Source: Paratinospora sagittata
Taxonomy: Eukaryota > Streptophyta > Magnoliopsida > Ranunculales > Menispermaceae
Direction: 5' to 3'
Assembly: GCA_035771175.1 (NCBI GenBank)
Contig: CM069606.1
Span: 35,990,816 to 36,054,815 of the forward strand
DNA length: 64,000 bases
In this document: positions 23,424-34,635 of the stretch, piece after piece
How positions within the stretch are numbered: the first letter of the stretch is position 1
Layout of the letters: every line of letters begins with the position of its first letter
Translations under genes and position numbers: made by a program
Notes under the pieces: generated by a model
The model's input: only the letters and a program-made list of their open reading frames with translations
Database searches by the model: none
Told to the model about the DNA's origin: nothing

Positions 23424-23811
23424 TTTCTCACTGGCAAGGAGAAAAATAAAACCAAGATTTAGGAACTGTAGCCAAGTATAATGTTATAGTATGCTCAGCA
23501 ACAATTTCGAGAGTACTGCAATATTAAAATCACCTATTTTTCTAAGTATAGTGTAAGGTTCTTGTTGAGGAATCAAAAAATCTTATATATCTCGTATGTT
23601 TGGCCATGGTGTAAAAACAAACAAGGTTAGAATGTTTATATAATAAGTATAAAACTTTGCAAGTATTTCAAATGATTTGGTTTTGGTCTTTGTGAACATA
23701 CATATATATTTCATTGAAAATTCATCCGAGTCATAAGAATTCTAAGATTTGTCTCGGTAAATATCCTGATCTAACATTCTATTGCAATCTTATACATTCA
23801 AACTCTTACTC
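23424..23811. other. Gypsy A spacer between ORF1 and gag
   Basis: About 390 AT-rich bases with no supported reading frame. It lies between the broken C-terminus of ORF1 and the gag start on the minus strand. Confidence 0.5.
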
Positions 23812-25025
23812 TTAGTCTTTTCGATTATTATCCAAGTTCATGTGTCCCTTACCACATGACTTTGGTAATAAGGGTGTTAACCAAGTTAAGTTGGATGTCA
23901 TTTCATTTAACCGTTCAAAAAGGTTAGTCGATAGGCCCATTGGTGGTTGATGGCTCGATTGTCCGATAGGTGGAGGGTAGGTCATTGGCATTGGGGGAAA
24001 GTATTGGTTGTACGGTTGATTCCTAGGTGGAAGGTAGTTGTTTTGATTGTACGGGGATCCCCTAATTGGAACCCCTTGGGCATTTGACGTAGGGTTCTGA
24101 TTTGTCTCGTTATTTGGTACTTCCCTGACAGGAATCTTGCGTCGACTCTTCGAAGACAACGTCCATGTTTGTCTCTCATTCTCTCGGCATTTCCTATCGT
24201 CATGCCGAATACTTCCTCGTCAGTTACCCCTCCCCTCGAGACGTATATCTTGAAGATAGAAGATGTTGTCACTGGTTCAATGATTTGTCTCGAAGTCCCA
24301 TCAAAAGTGTTGATGTTTGCTTCGTATAGCATCCTCATGATCAAGACTCCGCAACCGAGGAATTCCTTTCTTAAAGGGTTTTGAATCACCCTCAACATTT
24401 GTTGGATGATGATGGGTGGTAGGGAGACCTTTATTTCCTTCTCTATGCAATATAATACGAGAAGTTGGGCCCTTGACATAGTGTCATTAGCCCCACTTTC
24501 TGGCAAGATGTTGCCGAACACGATCTTTCCAAGGCCAGCAAGAGATGGCTTAAGATAATTGTTTGGGATGTTTGTGAACGTCGATTGAGTGTATGGCTCC
24601 TTGGTGAGGGAATTGAATAATTGTTCATTAGACTCTGCGATCTCTGTAATTGTCTGGGGTTCATGTGGATCAATAATTCTCTCCTCAATCGGAATCTCCA
24701 TAAGTCGAGCGATGATTTCGACATTAATAGGAGTATTTATCCCCATGACTGTTGTCTTTAATACAGGGCTAATTCCCTCTTCTGGAAGTCCCACACGATT
24801 CATGGCTTCGTAGAAAGATCTCACCAAGCTGTAAGAGACGTGACCGTCAACTTTTGTTATGTTCAACCAACCTAGAGTTGCGAGTTTGTCGTGAAGGATT
24901 GGGCGGAGGTGGAGATCTCTATTGTCAATGCTCCTCATAGTCATAACCTCCCTCTTGAACAATTCCTTGAGTCTAGAGGGAATAGGTTCCCTACTACTGG
25001 AAGTTGCTCCTTCACATGAGGCCAT
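23812..25025 (-). CDS. Extra ORF1 upstream of gag in gypsy A, plant transposon-protein-like
   Basis: Minus-strand reading from MASCEGATSSSREP (ATG 25025-25023) to 23982, 347 residues, then continuing in another frame to 23812. The first part holds LGWLNITKVDGHVSYSLV, NVEIIARLMEIPIEER, then ARAQLLVLYCIEKE-like and SLPPIIIQQMLRVI segments. This layout resembles the putative plant transposon protein domain found beside some plant LTR elements; the match is from memory and moderate. The C-terminal part after the frame change is Pro/Asn-rich. TTTTTCTTTCAG just upstream of the ATG could be a splice acceptor. Ordinary chromoviruses lack such an ORF between the primer site and gag. Confidence 0.55.
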
Positions 25026-25084
25026 TTCTTGCTGAAAGAAAAATAAATTTGTGAAAGACACAAAATACATTCCTAACATTTTTA

Positions 25085-25419
25085 AAATTTATGCCTTGTC
25101 AGTTGGATAATATTATATATTCTTAATGTTGATGCCATCATTTAATCCAAATTTTTCTATTGGCAATATGATATAATATATATCGTATTCATATATGAAT
25201 GTATAGATATATATATTTAATCATAACTATATATATAGTTTTCATAAATCAACTATATATATATTTGAAATTAAACTATATAAAAATCATATATAGTTTT
25301 CTTAGATATATATTTAATACAAATTTTAACTATATATAATTCATATATATATATATATATAGTTCTAAAGATATATATATCTAATAACATTTTTCATTCA
25401 AATTTTTTCATCAATAATA

Positions 25420-25462
<43 letters not shown>

Positions 25463-25615
25463 ATATATACTAAGGTATATAGATATATATATTCAATCAT
25501 AACTATACATATAGTTTTTAATAAGTCATGACTATATGTATATTTAAATCAAACTATATAAAAATCATATAGTTTTCTAGATATATATTTAATATAAATC
25601 TCACTATATATAATT

Positions 25616-25686
<71 letters not shown>

Positions 25687-26140
25687 TTAGAGATATATAT
25701 ATCTAATAAAATTTTTCATCAATAATAACATGGTATATATATATCTCCTATATGCATGGATATATAGATATATATATTTAATCATCAATATACATAGTTT
25801 TCTAGATATATATTTAATATAGATCTCACAATATATAATTGACATATATATATAGTTCTAGATATATATATATATATCTAATAATTAATTTTTTTATCCA
25901 AATTTTTTTTCATTCGTAACAAGGTATATATATATCTCCTATATGCATAGATATATAGATATATATATTTAATCATAACAATATATATAGTTTTCATAAA
26001 TCATAACTATATATATATTTAAATCAAACTATATAAAAATCATATAGTTTTCTAGATATATATTTAATACAAATCTTAACTATATATGATTCATATATAT
26101 AGTTCTAAAGATATATATATATATATCTTATAACATTTTT
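25085..26140. repeat. AT-rich tandem repeats in the leader of gypsy A
   Basis: About 1 kb of almost pure A/T made of diverged tandem units of roughly 190-290 bp. Each runs through ATATTTAATCATAAC, AAACTATATAAAAATCATA, GATATATATTTAATA and AGTTCTA.AGATATAT. Starts are seen near 25215, 25490, 25778 and 25968. Pure (AT)n tracts lie at about 25422-25459 and 25617-25682. Confidence 0.75.
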
Positions 26141-26182
26141 CTTCCCCTAATTTGGTGGACTTGGGCGGGCCGTGGACCGTAC

Positions 26183-26194
26183 ACTCTGATACCA
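26183..26194 (-). other. Primer-binding site of gypsy A (tRNA-iMet)
   Basis: The minus strand reads TGGTATCAGAGT six bases after the 5' LTR end. It is complementary to the 3' end of initiator Met-tRNA apart from the last base (usual TGGTATCAGAGC). Confidence 0.85.
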
Positions 26195-26199
26195 TTAAA

Positions 26200-27769
26200 T
26201 GTCACACCCCGCCCGGACGCACCTAAACCGACGGTACACTCGCGGAGGGGGCGCACATTTGGAACAATAACAATGGTAACAACAGAGTGCGCAGCGAAAA
26301 ATATAGTACATAGTACAAATCTGATTTCATTTAATTCAGAATATAATTTGTACATGAAACGGTCAAGGGAACATACTCCCCAAAATCCCTAACGAATGAT
26401 ACAAAGGGTACAAAATGTGGGCCCTATAAACCTGCACCCAGTCCACCCTAATTTCCTGTGAAAATTTGGATAATAATGGAGTGAGCTTAACGTGCTCAAA
26501 GGGTAAATAGTTCGTGAGTATAACAATTAATAAAGCATACTTCAATATCAAATATCTTAAATACACATGTGAGCATCATAATCAATCAATATGTATGTAT
26601 GCATGACACCGTCTCGTAATGGTTTGATGAACGTACATCGTCTGAGTTCACGTACAGGTGTCCTTCCCCGGGCGTAGCCAGGTTCTCACTGTACGTCCCT
26701 CCTCAGGAACAATGTTCTGGATTCACATACTGATGTCCCTCCCCGAACGTAGCCGGGTTCTCATGTACGTCCCTCTCCAGAGAAATATAATGAATAGCGA
26801 GTAATGCTCCTAACTATTCTATGAGTCATATACCATATACGTCCCTAGGTGGTGATATGTATGATGCCAATGCATGAACTGGTCTGGTCTTTTCTTGACA
26901 TTTAGACTGACTTTGGCAACGTCTGGTGATCCTTATCAGAGTCGGTATCACGACGTGCAAGGTTAGGACATTCAGTATTACTTGTATAAGCTGATAGCTT
27001 TCAATAAGACCAACTAGATCAGTCCCTAGTTGAGAGGTGAGACACAAGGTCTGCTTAAATACCAATCGCCTAGAGCATCCCGCTGCCTCCCGTTCACTAT
27101 TTAAAGTTACTGAGGACAAGACCGAGTCTAGTTGTGTCAGATTGACCATAAATCCAGCATTATAACAGTATAATACGTGAATTCCAAGTGTACAGGTATA
27201 AGTGCGACAGTATAAACATTATATGACATAATGCAGTGTAAATGAACAGTAGATATAATAATAACTGAATGTAAACTTTAATAAAAGTTATAAAACACGC
27301 AAACCTATGTTTCGTTCCCCACCTTCAGATAAGAACTTCTTCTTTTTCAGATCTGGAGTTTTTCTCCAGACAGAACTTCGTCGCACTACACCGAGAGTCT
27401 CGAACAGAGAGTCTCAAAAGACTAAAAACTCAAAATGAGTGAAAAGAGGAGGAAAAATCACAATTTGGAGTGAATTTGGTGTGAAAAATGAAGAGGGGGG
27501 GTTGGTTTATATAGATGTTTTGGAGCCTGCAAGTCCAGGCGGGCTGCCTGGACTTCCGGGCATGTGGCTGGACTTCCGGGCGGGTTGCCTGGACTTCCGG
27601 GCATGTGCCTGGACTTTCGGGCAGGTTGCCTGGACTTCCGGGCATGTGCCTGGACCTTTGGGCAGGTTGCTTGAAATTCCGGGCATGTGCCTGGACTTCC
27701 GCGGCTTGCCTGGACTTCCGGGCACGTATGCCTAATTTTATTTTATTTTGTGAAATACAGGGTATTACA
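26200..27769 (-). repeat. 5' LTR of gypsy A (1570 bp)
   Basis: The same ends as the 3' LTR (TGTCACACCCCG ... GGGTATTACA on the + strand). The minisatellite has 9 units at 27545-27725. It is followed at once by AGAGATCCCAAG of the copia, giving the target repeat AGAGA at 27770-27774. Confidence 0.9.
27545..27725. repeat. Minisatellite, about 21 bp unit, 9 units (LTR)
   Basis: Variants of TGCCTGGACTTCCGGGCATG; some units are degraded (TGCTTGAAATTCCGGG). See 17956-18060 for the 5-unit version in the partner LTR. Confidence 0.85.
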
Positions 27770-28328
27770 AGAGATCCCAAGAACTAGGTTCAAAAGGGAC
27801 AACTAAATTATGAAATCTGGTGTAGCACTAAGGAAAATCACACTACTACCCATTCTTATGATACAATAGTTCTGCCTGTAAAATGAGTAAGGATAAGCAT
27901 TGTTTTTAATGATTCATATGACATATTAATTATGTGGGGTATAGCAGGGATACTCTTAATAGGACTAGGCCAATTATATGAGGATTTTAAGGCTTGAATT
28001 CTCTAAAGCACTCATGAATCCAGGAGTTGTTTAGGGCCAAAATGAGCACAACCGTGAGAACCAAAATTGTTGTCTGTACATTAATGTCTTGGTTTGCATC
28101 AACGACTGAACAGTTCAAGACATTGTGTTTGCTGATTAGCTAGCAAATTCAATAGTGTTTCACTAGGGAAGGTTCAAAGCCACAAGTTACCTATTCTGAC
28201 GCAACTCGTTCCACTAGTACTCTCTCTAGTGTCTGCATTAATTTTTTTTTCAAAATTACATCAAAAATCCATTTATGTGGGGGATGATAGAAAGTGCAAT
28301 TAGTTCAATTTCCATTCATGTGGGGGAT
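27770..28328 (+). other. Copia A 3' non-coding region and polypurine tract
   Basis: No reading frame. It continues the copia after the gypsy insertion and closely matches 42950-43504 (B) and 59630-60188 (C). It ends with TGTGGGGGAT, the polypurine tract that comes directly before the 3' LTR. Confidence 0.75.
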
Positions 28329-29504
28329 TGTTGGAAAATGAGCAAATAAAATATGGTTTTTCACCATTTTCAGATAAATATTAAAGTGGGGCCCACAAGT
28401 GATTTTGGGTGGATCCAAGTTGATTATTAATCTTTGATATGTGAAGATTAATAATATATAAGTTTTTAGCTATATCCATTTATATATGAATGAGAAATTG
28501 AGTCTAAAGTAGCCTGCTTGATATGTGTAAAGTGGTGATATTTAAAAACAATCTTTTAGTCCCACATGGGAAAGACAAAGTTCTAATTATTTACTTATAA
28601 GTATAACTATAATACTACACTTGAATTTTCAGCTAACACACACACACAATGAAGGCTCAGGGGTAATGCTCGCGCACGCATGTGTGAGGGCGATTGGGCG
28701 TCTTAGGGCGCATTGGGCGCACAACACTTTGCACTTCGCACGTACACATCGCCGATCTTTGATCAGACGGATGAGATGCGTCCGCGTAAGATCAGATCTG
28801 GAACGTCTAGATACGATGAATGTAGTTATTTGTCTAGGTGCGATGTACGAAGATCCGTCGGTGTGGGATCGGATGCGCTGATAAAGACCATTAGATCGCG
28901 ACCGATTGGATCGACCGCGATCCAACGATACGGGGTCGGTTGCGACGATCTGTGAATCGTTAGATTGCGCCTAAATCGATCAGACTCGATCCAACGGTGT
29001 AGAAACACGCACCATGTACAGCCAAGATTTGCCTCTAAATAGAGCCTTCCAGAACTCAGAAAATCATCCTAGAAAATTTCAAAATCTATGAATTTTCTTC
29101 TCTTCTCTGCTTTTAGCATTCTTTTGTGAGTGAGTACAACCAATTTTCGTTCGATTATTCTTGTGGGTTGAAGTGTTGTTGTCACAAGAAGGAGATTGTT
29201 GTATCCTTAGAGACAAGTGTCATATACCGTGAGCACCTAAGCAGGACATAATTGTCTTAAAGACATAGAGTTACACTCTAGCCTCAATCTACGTCATTAC
29301 TCTACTGAAATAGTAATTGATCTAGTTTAACTAGATATAATCTTGTACCTGATACCTTTAAATAGTGAACGGGAGGCAGCTTATTGCTCTAGAAGAGTGG
29401 TATTTAAGCGAGACCATTGTAACTCCACCACTTAGACTGGAGACTAATCTAGTTGATTATTTTGAAACCTGTTTTTTAGTGATTATTGCCACCATACAGT
29501 CACA
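28329..29504 (+). repeat. 3' LTR of copia A (1176 bp, full length)
   Basis: Begins TGTTGGAAAATGAGC after the polypurine tract and ends CATACAGTCACA before GAACT. It is the only full-length LTR of this family here: the 5' LTRs lack about 450 bases and the 3' LTRs of units B and C are truncated. It includes a GC-richer block (28670-29000) with repeated GATCG-type words and TAAATAGAG near 29037. Confidence 0.85.
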
Positions 29505-29570
29505 GAACTATCTAAATTAAGTCTACATGCCATTATTGGTTGCTTCAAATAACACGAAAAACAATGAAAT
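29505..29570 (+). pseudogene. Relic of a second TFIIS-like gene (intron 12 into exon 13), right half
   Basis: GAACTATCTAAATTAA at 29505 matches 2710 onward, through ATTATTGGTTGCTTCA and the start of exon 13 (AATAACACGAAAAACAAT). The exon 13 acceptor reads TTCAAA instead of TTCAGA, so the AG is lost. Similarity ends near 29570. Together with 8856-8947 this shows the copia sits in intron 12 of a paralogue. Confidence 0.8.
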
Positions 29571-30719
29571 CACGGCCTTAATTAAAAACTAAAGATAGCC
29601 CTAATTAAAAACTCTTCCAGCTATCAACTACATCTTTTCCTCAAGAAATCACGGCCAAAAATAGGAATTGTATGGAATGGTAAAGCACGCCCACGCTCTA
29701 TCGAACGAGCTCAACTCTGCACGCACTGGATAAATAGAGCGCGCCCGCGCCTTAAGCAAAAACCTCTTCTAGATCATTCACAGTTTTGAGCTCCAAATTT
29801 TCTTCAAAATTTATGACTTCACTCAAATCATGTTAAGTATTCGATTCCAACCTCATTTTGATGATATTCTTCAATCTACTTCACAAAATACAAAACATAA
29901 TCAAAATCTAAGAATTAAGCATTTTTAAACATTAAAGCACAAGGGAAAGTCACAAGTTATATAGCTATTATACACTCTATCAAGGAGTAATTAAAAGATG
30001 CCTCTCTTATGTACTAAAAGAGTAACATTCTGAAAAGAAATGCATGCACACATCTTTCTATGATATTATTTGAGATTATTCCCATCATTAGTTGTGAGCT
30101 TATATATGCCACAAGAGCCTTAATATGGTATTGGTGAGCATGGCCCTCTCAAATGCTGTAATTTAAATAAGAAAAAAAAAAGTTTGACATATTTTTAGCT
30201 TGAAAATTTAAGAATGTGAATAGAAAGCCTATCCGTTTTCATTAAAGGTGAAAAAGAAAAAAAAATATGAGAATTAAAATAATAGCGGTGAGATAAGAAA
30301 TTTTGCTGGTGGGTTAAGTGACTTCTACTTTTTAGACATTTTTTAAATATTTTTTCTCCAAATTACCCTTGTAGGTTTTAAGTTTTATTTTTAATGACTT
30401 TTATTCATATTTTTGAATGATTTTAAACATTTTGATTATATTAAAAGTTAAATATATATCTAATTTTTTTATTAAAAATTATTTTATTTTAATGATAATC
30501 ACATCATCTACTTGTGCTAGTTATAATTAATATAAATAAATTCTTTTCTTTTCACTATTTCTTTAAAAAAATACATTCAAAACAATCTCTCTTTTTTTTT
30601 TGTTTAAGACAATCTAATAATATATAAAAATAATGTATACAATTTAGACTTTAATTTAAGTATCAATCAAACATATTCTTTGTTTTTTCCTCCCTTTCCC
30701 TTCTACTTTCACATATTAT
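29571..30719. other. Intergenic stretch
   Basis: No gene could be supported. About 29685-29770 holds GC-richer words (AGCACGCCC, GAGCGCGCCCGCGCC) that look like a decayed LTR piece. About 30180-30720 is AT-rich and simple. Confidence 0.5.
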
Positions 30720-30998
30720 TTTAGGACAACCTGAACAAGGAAAACGTGGCGCTCTCATAACGTGGGACTACGAAACATCCAAATACCGTGGAACATAAGA
30801 GCATTCTCAGTTTTCAATTTTGAGAAAAGTATTAGAATCCGCTGTAGCGTCTCTTCATTAACGTGTGCCTGGCGCCTTCTTTCCTTCTCTGTTGCTCAGT
30901 AGTTCGTTCACCTTCTCTCTCTCTCTCTAATGCTCTGTCTCTCTCTCTCAAAAGCTGTTCTTCTTCTTAGCTTCTAAAACTCGATTCTCGCCGGAAAA
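30720..30998 (+). promoter_or_regulatory. Putative promoter and 5' UTR of the SPT5-like exon
   Basis: Composition shifts from AT-rich to mixed. CT-rich tracts (CTCTCTCTCTCT at about 30914-30955) come just before the ATG at 30999. ACGTGG and ACGTGT, G-box-like cores, occur near 30745-30870. Inferred only. Confidence 0.3.
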
Positions 30999-31238
30999 AT
31001 GGCTTTGAAAGGTAAAGAAGTAGCGACGAAAGCGCCCGCCGGAAAGAGGAAAAAAGAAACTGCGGGGAAGTCCAGTGGCCGGAAGCGGAGAAACCCCGGC
31101 GTTCTTCAGTTTTTCGATGTCGCTGCGGATGTCCACGAAGTGGACGATGAAAGAGACGAGAACGTCGCCGATCAAGGCGATAGAAATAAAGGCTTCAACT
31201 ATTATTTTTTGTTGTACATAAGTTTGGAAATTCGATAA
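30999..31238 (+). pseudogene. Orphan 5' exon resembling SPT5-like/KTF1 (N-terminal about 65 aa)
   Basis: The frame starts MALKGKEVATKAPAGKRKK, is Lys/Arg-rich, then has RKRRNPGVLQFFDVAADVH followed by an acidic part. To my recollection this matches the N-terminus of plant SPT5-like (KTF1/RDM3), an elongation-factor-related protein of RNA-directed DNA methylation, where a basic tract and a VLQFF motif come before acidic residues. Coding character ends near 31195 (RNKGF); the last residues (NYYFLLYISLEI) are read-through into AT-rich DNA. No clear splice donor and no downstream NGN or KOW domain are visible. At 31235 the sequence becomes the copy B repeat. Either a truncated gene fragment or an unrelated small basic protein. 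Confidence 0.45.
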
Positions 31239-31388
31239 TGCAAGAAAAGAAAAGCCCAAACCATTTCCATGTGAAACCCAAGCCCAGTTAGCTATGTAGA
31301 GCGCACTTGACAGTTGAAAACGTACACGGCAAGTTATTCAAGTTATCGAGGAAGGTTGTAGTTTTTAACCGTTATCACATTTATTTTT

Positions 31389-31582
31389 TTAACTATAAAT
31401 GATTAGGTGAGTAGAGGTAATTGAGTATTATCATCGATTAGTTACAAATCTGCTCTTCCTTCCATTCCTTGCTTTCTCTCTTTCTCTCTTTCTCTCTTTC
31501 TCTGATCTCTGCTCTCTTCATCACCAAACCCATCTTCTTCAATTAATAATCAACACATTTTTACCTGAGGAGAATTAATATC
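31389..31582 (+). promoter_or_regulatory. Putative core promoter and 5' UTR of TFIIS-like gene copy B
   Basis: The same TATA-like CTATAAAT (about 31393-31400) and CT-rich leader as copy A. No difference was noticed between 31235-31582 and 1-348. Confidence 0.4.
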
Positions 31583-34529
31583 ATGAATCCAGATATTTTC
31601 ACCATCCAATATCTTCTCTCTAATCATCTTCAGGTTTAAAATTTTAAACCCTAACCCTATAAACTCTAAACTCTTTTAACTTTTGTGTCATTTAACTTCT
31701 TTTATTTCTTCGATTAATAAAATATTATAGTTGGCAACTAAATGATTATCGTTGTTGTAATGGTTATTTGCATTAAATATTGCAGTCTGAAACAAAGTTG
31801 GTAGAATTATTACGAAAGCTTGAAAAGATGGAAGTCTCCAAGCAATATCTACAGGTTTTAATCCTTGTCGACATTAGTTTATTGGTGGTATTGAAAATAG
31901 TAAAATAGAGAAATCTCTAGTGAAAAACTAAGAGACTTGGTGAAAAGTTTAGTTAGTTAAAATACATAAATTTATCTCTACAGGAAACTACAATTGGACG
32001 TACTGTTGATTATATCAAATGTACATCCAAATCGAAACAAGTTCGTTGCCTTGCCAGCAATATCATCAAGTAAATATATGCAAAATTCTACCAATATCTC
32101 TCTATTGTTTTAGTTCCAAGTTAATTAGTTACTACATATGCATGCAATCATGTTTATCTTAGTTTGATTCAAAATAATTAATTATTTTCCCTTGAATTTG
32201 AAATATCAGTGGATGGTGCAAAATGCTATATGAGAGAGTAGTGAACGTTAGTGCTGCTGCCACTACTACTAATAATGATCAACCTGGTAAGTACAAAATA
32301 TAATCACTGAACACTTATTTAACAGTTTTAGCTAGTTAGCATTAATTTGTCTACCTGATGACAAACTAGGAAAAGGAAATTCCAATACCACGAAAGTTAC
32401 TGAACCAAAGTCACAGAAGAACAGGGCATTCATCATTAGGAATTCTATTCTTTCTATTAAGCAAGTAAGTATTAATTAAATAGAGGATGGGTATTAATTA
32501 ACTAAACACCCATCTCACTATCATCCCCACAATTTGTAGGCAAAGTCCACTGATGAAAACTTCACTGGGCTGAAATTTGAGAATTCCAAAACAAAATCTC
32601 AAGAGGGGCATCAAAACCATAATTCTCACTTGGATGATCAGGTACAAATATATATATGTTCTCAATTGAACAATTATTTAGTAGCTCTACCTAATTAGCA
32701 TTAACATATTGAATTCTATTTCTACATCTCAGAACACCCAGAAGGAAAAGGAACATTCTGTTGTGTCAACTGTGCAAGAATTTGCTTTCAAGCACATTGC
32801 TACTACTTCAAAAAGGAGGATATTTGCCATCAGAAATACCAAGACCTCTAGTACTCTTCCTACTAAGCAAGTAAGCATTAATTAAGTAAAGAATGAAGTA
32901 TAATTAGTATGAGCTCGTTTATTAAGTATTACTTATATAAATGAAAGTTCAAATTCATCTAATGATCATCCCCAAAATTTGTAGGAAACCAAGTGCACTG
33001 ATGGATTCGAATATGAGAATTCCAAAAGAAAATCTCAAGAGGGCCATCACACATTGACAGCTGCAGCAAATGGTTAGTTTGTCTTCTTTTGACTTTCTTC
33101 ACTTGGTAAAGTTTAATTCAATACTCTATATATTATGCATTAGAGTATTGACATATTCTTACTTTATGTATATATACAGCAAAGAAACAAAAAATCAATG
33201 AGGCCACTGAACTGCAAGCAGAACTCCCAAAGGAGACTGTCATTCAAGAAGATGTACAAAAGAAACCCGAAGGCCATATCAATCATTTAGACTTGGAGTG
33301 CCAGAAGAAAGAAGACATTCTGTCCTTGAAGAATATTCTCTCCAACCATCATTTGCAGGTTTTTTTTCTTTTTGAACAAAGTAATATAGATGCCACTCTT
33401 AATCATTATATTTCGTGTCTATAATACATTTCTAATGTTGTATGATTTCTTTACATGTAATATATGGTTGGTGGTTGGTTGTTTTTGTTTAAATTATTGC
33501 AGACTGAACCAGAAGTGTTGGAATCACTGAGAAAGCTTCAAAAGATAGTAGACTCCAAGCAAATTCTTGAGGTTTTCGTCTATTCCTTAAAACTAATTGA
33601 AAGCAGTTTAACAGATAGGTCAGTTATATATATAATTTGTCTTCCTCAGGAAACTATGATTGGGTACACTGTAAATTCTATCAGAAAGACGTCCAAATCG
33701 AAGAAACTCCGTCACTTTTCCAACAATCTCATCAAGTATGGAATTAGTAAACTTCCAAGTAACACTTTCTTCTTGATAAACTTTGAAATTTATGAATCTA
33801 TAATTATAATTTACATTTAATTTGCAGGGAGTGGAAAAAACTAGTAGACAAATGGTTGGAGTTGGAGGCTTCTGCAACCACAGGAGGTAACAGTGACTCA
33901 AACATGTTGCTTTTCTTTCAACCTTCTACCTTGTCTTAACATTGAACTATCTAAATTAATTCTACATACCATTATTGGTTGCTTCAGATAACACGAAGAA
34001 CAATCAAATAGAGTTGCAGAAACATGTGTCTTGCTTCAGTGTCCCAATTCCTGATAAACAAGTAAGTATATATTATAATGATTACAATTAATCTCTCTTA
34101 TTTTTAGTCCAAACACTACCATATACATTCTATCCATCACTCAAATCCCTCTCCCCAATATGATGATTTAGGATGAACACCACGATGATGAGAACTTAAT
34201 TCTACAGAAGATTGAAGGTTCCAAGAGGAAATTATATGAAGATTATCAAAAAGCTGAAAATGGTAATTACTACTTGCCCTTCTTGTTTCTTCTTCCTCCA
34301 CATTTTCCTTCTCACTTTATAAATCTTTTGGAGTCAATCTAATGGGTACTTATGGCACACAGCAAAGAAGCAAAGGAGTGTAAAGTTCTTTGATTTCCAT
34401 GAACTCCTAGAAAAGAAGAACTCTAATCAAGACAAAGCTCCCGACACAAGACCACGAATCCGGTACCATCCTCGACCGTATCGAAGGAAAATAAGAGTTA
34501 ATATGCAACCATGCATAAAAATGTGGTGA
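31583..34529 (+). CDS. Protein with two TFIIS N-terminal/LW (Med26-type) domains, copy B, 15 exons
   Basis: All 15 exons of copy A recur at +31234: 31583-31633, 31786-31854, 31984-32069, 32210-32286, 32370-32464, 32540-32641, 32733-32870, 32985-33072, 33180-33358, 33503-33571, 33650-33735, 33828-33886, 33988-34061, 34172-34262, 34363-34529. Splice sites, phases and the TGA are kept, giving 476 residues. One coding change was noticed: base 31796 is A where copy A (562) has C, changing Thr21 to Lys at the start of the first LW domain. A silent intron change is at 32149. Such closeness, introns included, points to a recent segmental duplication. Both copies could be expressed. The role is inferred from the domain family only. 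Confidence 0.82.
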
Positions 34530-34629
34530 CAAGTTTTTTTCAGTCGAATGTTGGTTTACATGGATATGGAAGGAACTGCACATACAGTTGTGTATTATGA
34601 ACATTTTGTAAAACATTGTTTGCTAATGA

Positions 34630-34635
34630 AATAAA
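34630..34635 (+). terminator. Polyadenylation signal AATAAA of TFIIS-like copy B
   Basis: The same AATAAA as at 3396-3401, about 100 bases after the stop. Confidence 0.5.

Larger units (their letters stand above)
16615..27769 (-). mobile_element. Ty3/gypsy chromovirus-like LTR retrotransposon (11.2 kb) nested in copia A
   Basis: Transcribed on the minus strand. 5' LTR 26200-27769, primer site 26183-26194, AT-rich leader, extra ORF1 (25025-23812), gag (23423-22250), protease, RT, RNase H, integrase and chromodomain-like tail (22069-18750), polypurine tract (about 18103-18115), 3' LTR 16615-18102. Target repeat AGAGA is at 27770-27774 (left copy AAAGA at 16610-16614). The empty site is intact in units B (about 42950) and C (about 59630), so it inserted after the duplication. 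Several stops and frameshifts make it defective. Confidence 0.9.
8948..29504 (+). mobile_element. Ty1/copia LTR retrotransposon A with three nested insertions
   Basis: The element has LTRs at 8948-9674 and 28329-29504 and is flanked by GAACT repeats. Order on the + strand: LTR, gag (9692-10393), protease and pre-integrase domain (10425-11168), RT (11440-12100 and 15028-15344), RNase H (16023-16590), 3' non-coding part, polypurine tract (about 28320-28327), LTR. The solo LTR at 12101-15022, the MITE at 15353-16022 and the gypsy at 16615-27769 interrupt it. Without them it is about 5.8 kb. It is defective: the integrase catalytic core is absent and gag is frameshifted. No usual primer-binding site follows the 5' LTR. 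Confidence 0.88.

Noticed and set aside
25422..25682. Array-like AT repeats considered as CRISPR or centromere satellite
   Set aside because: No constant repeat-spacer pattern, and the array lies inside the leader of an LTR element; a plant retroelement tandem repeat explains it.
26183..26194. Possible tRNA-Met gene signal
   Set aside because: Only the 12-base primer-site match is present, with no cloverleaf around it; the same holds at 46368-46379.
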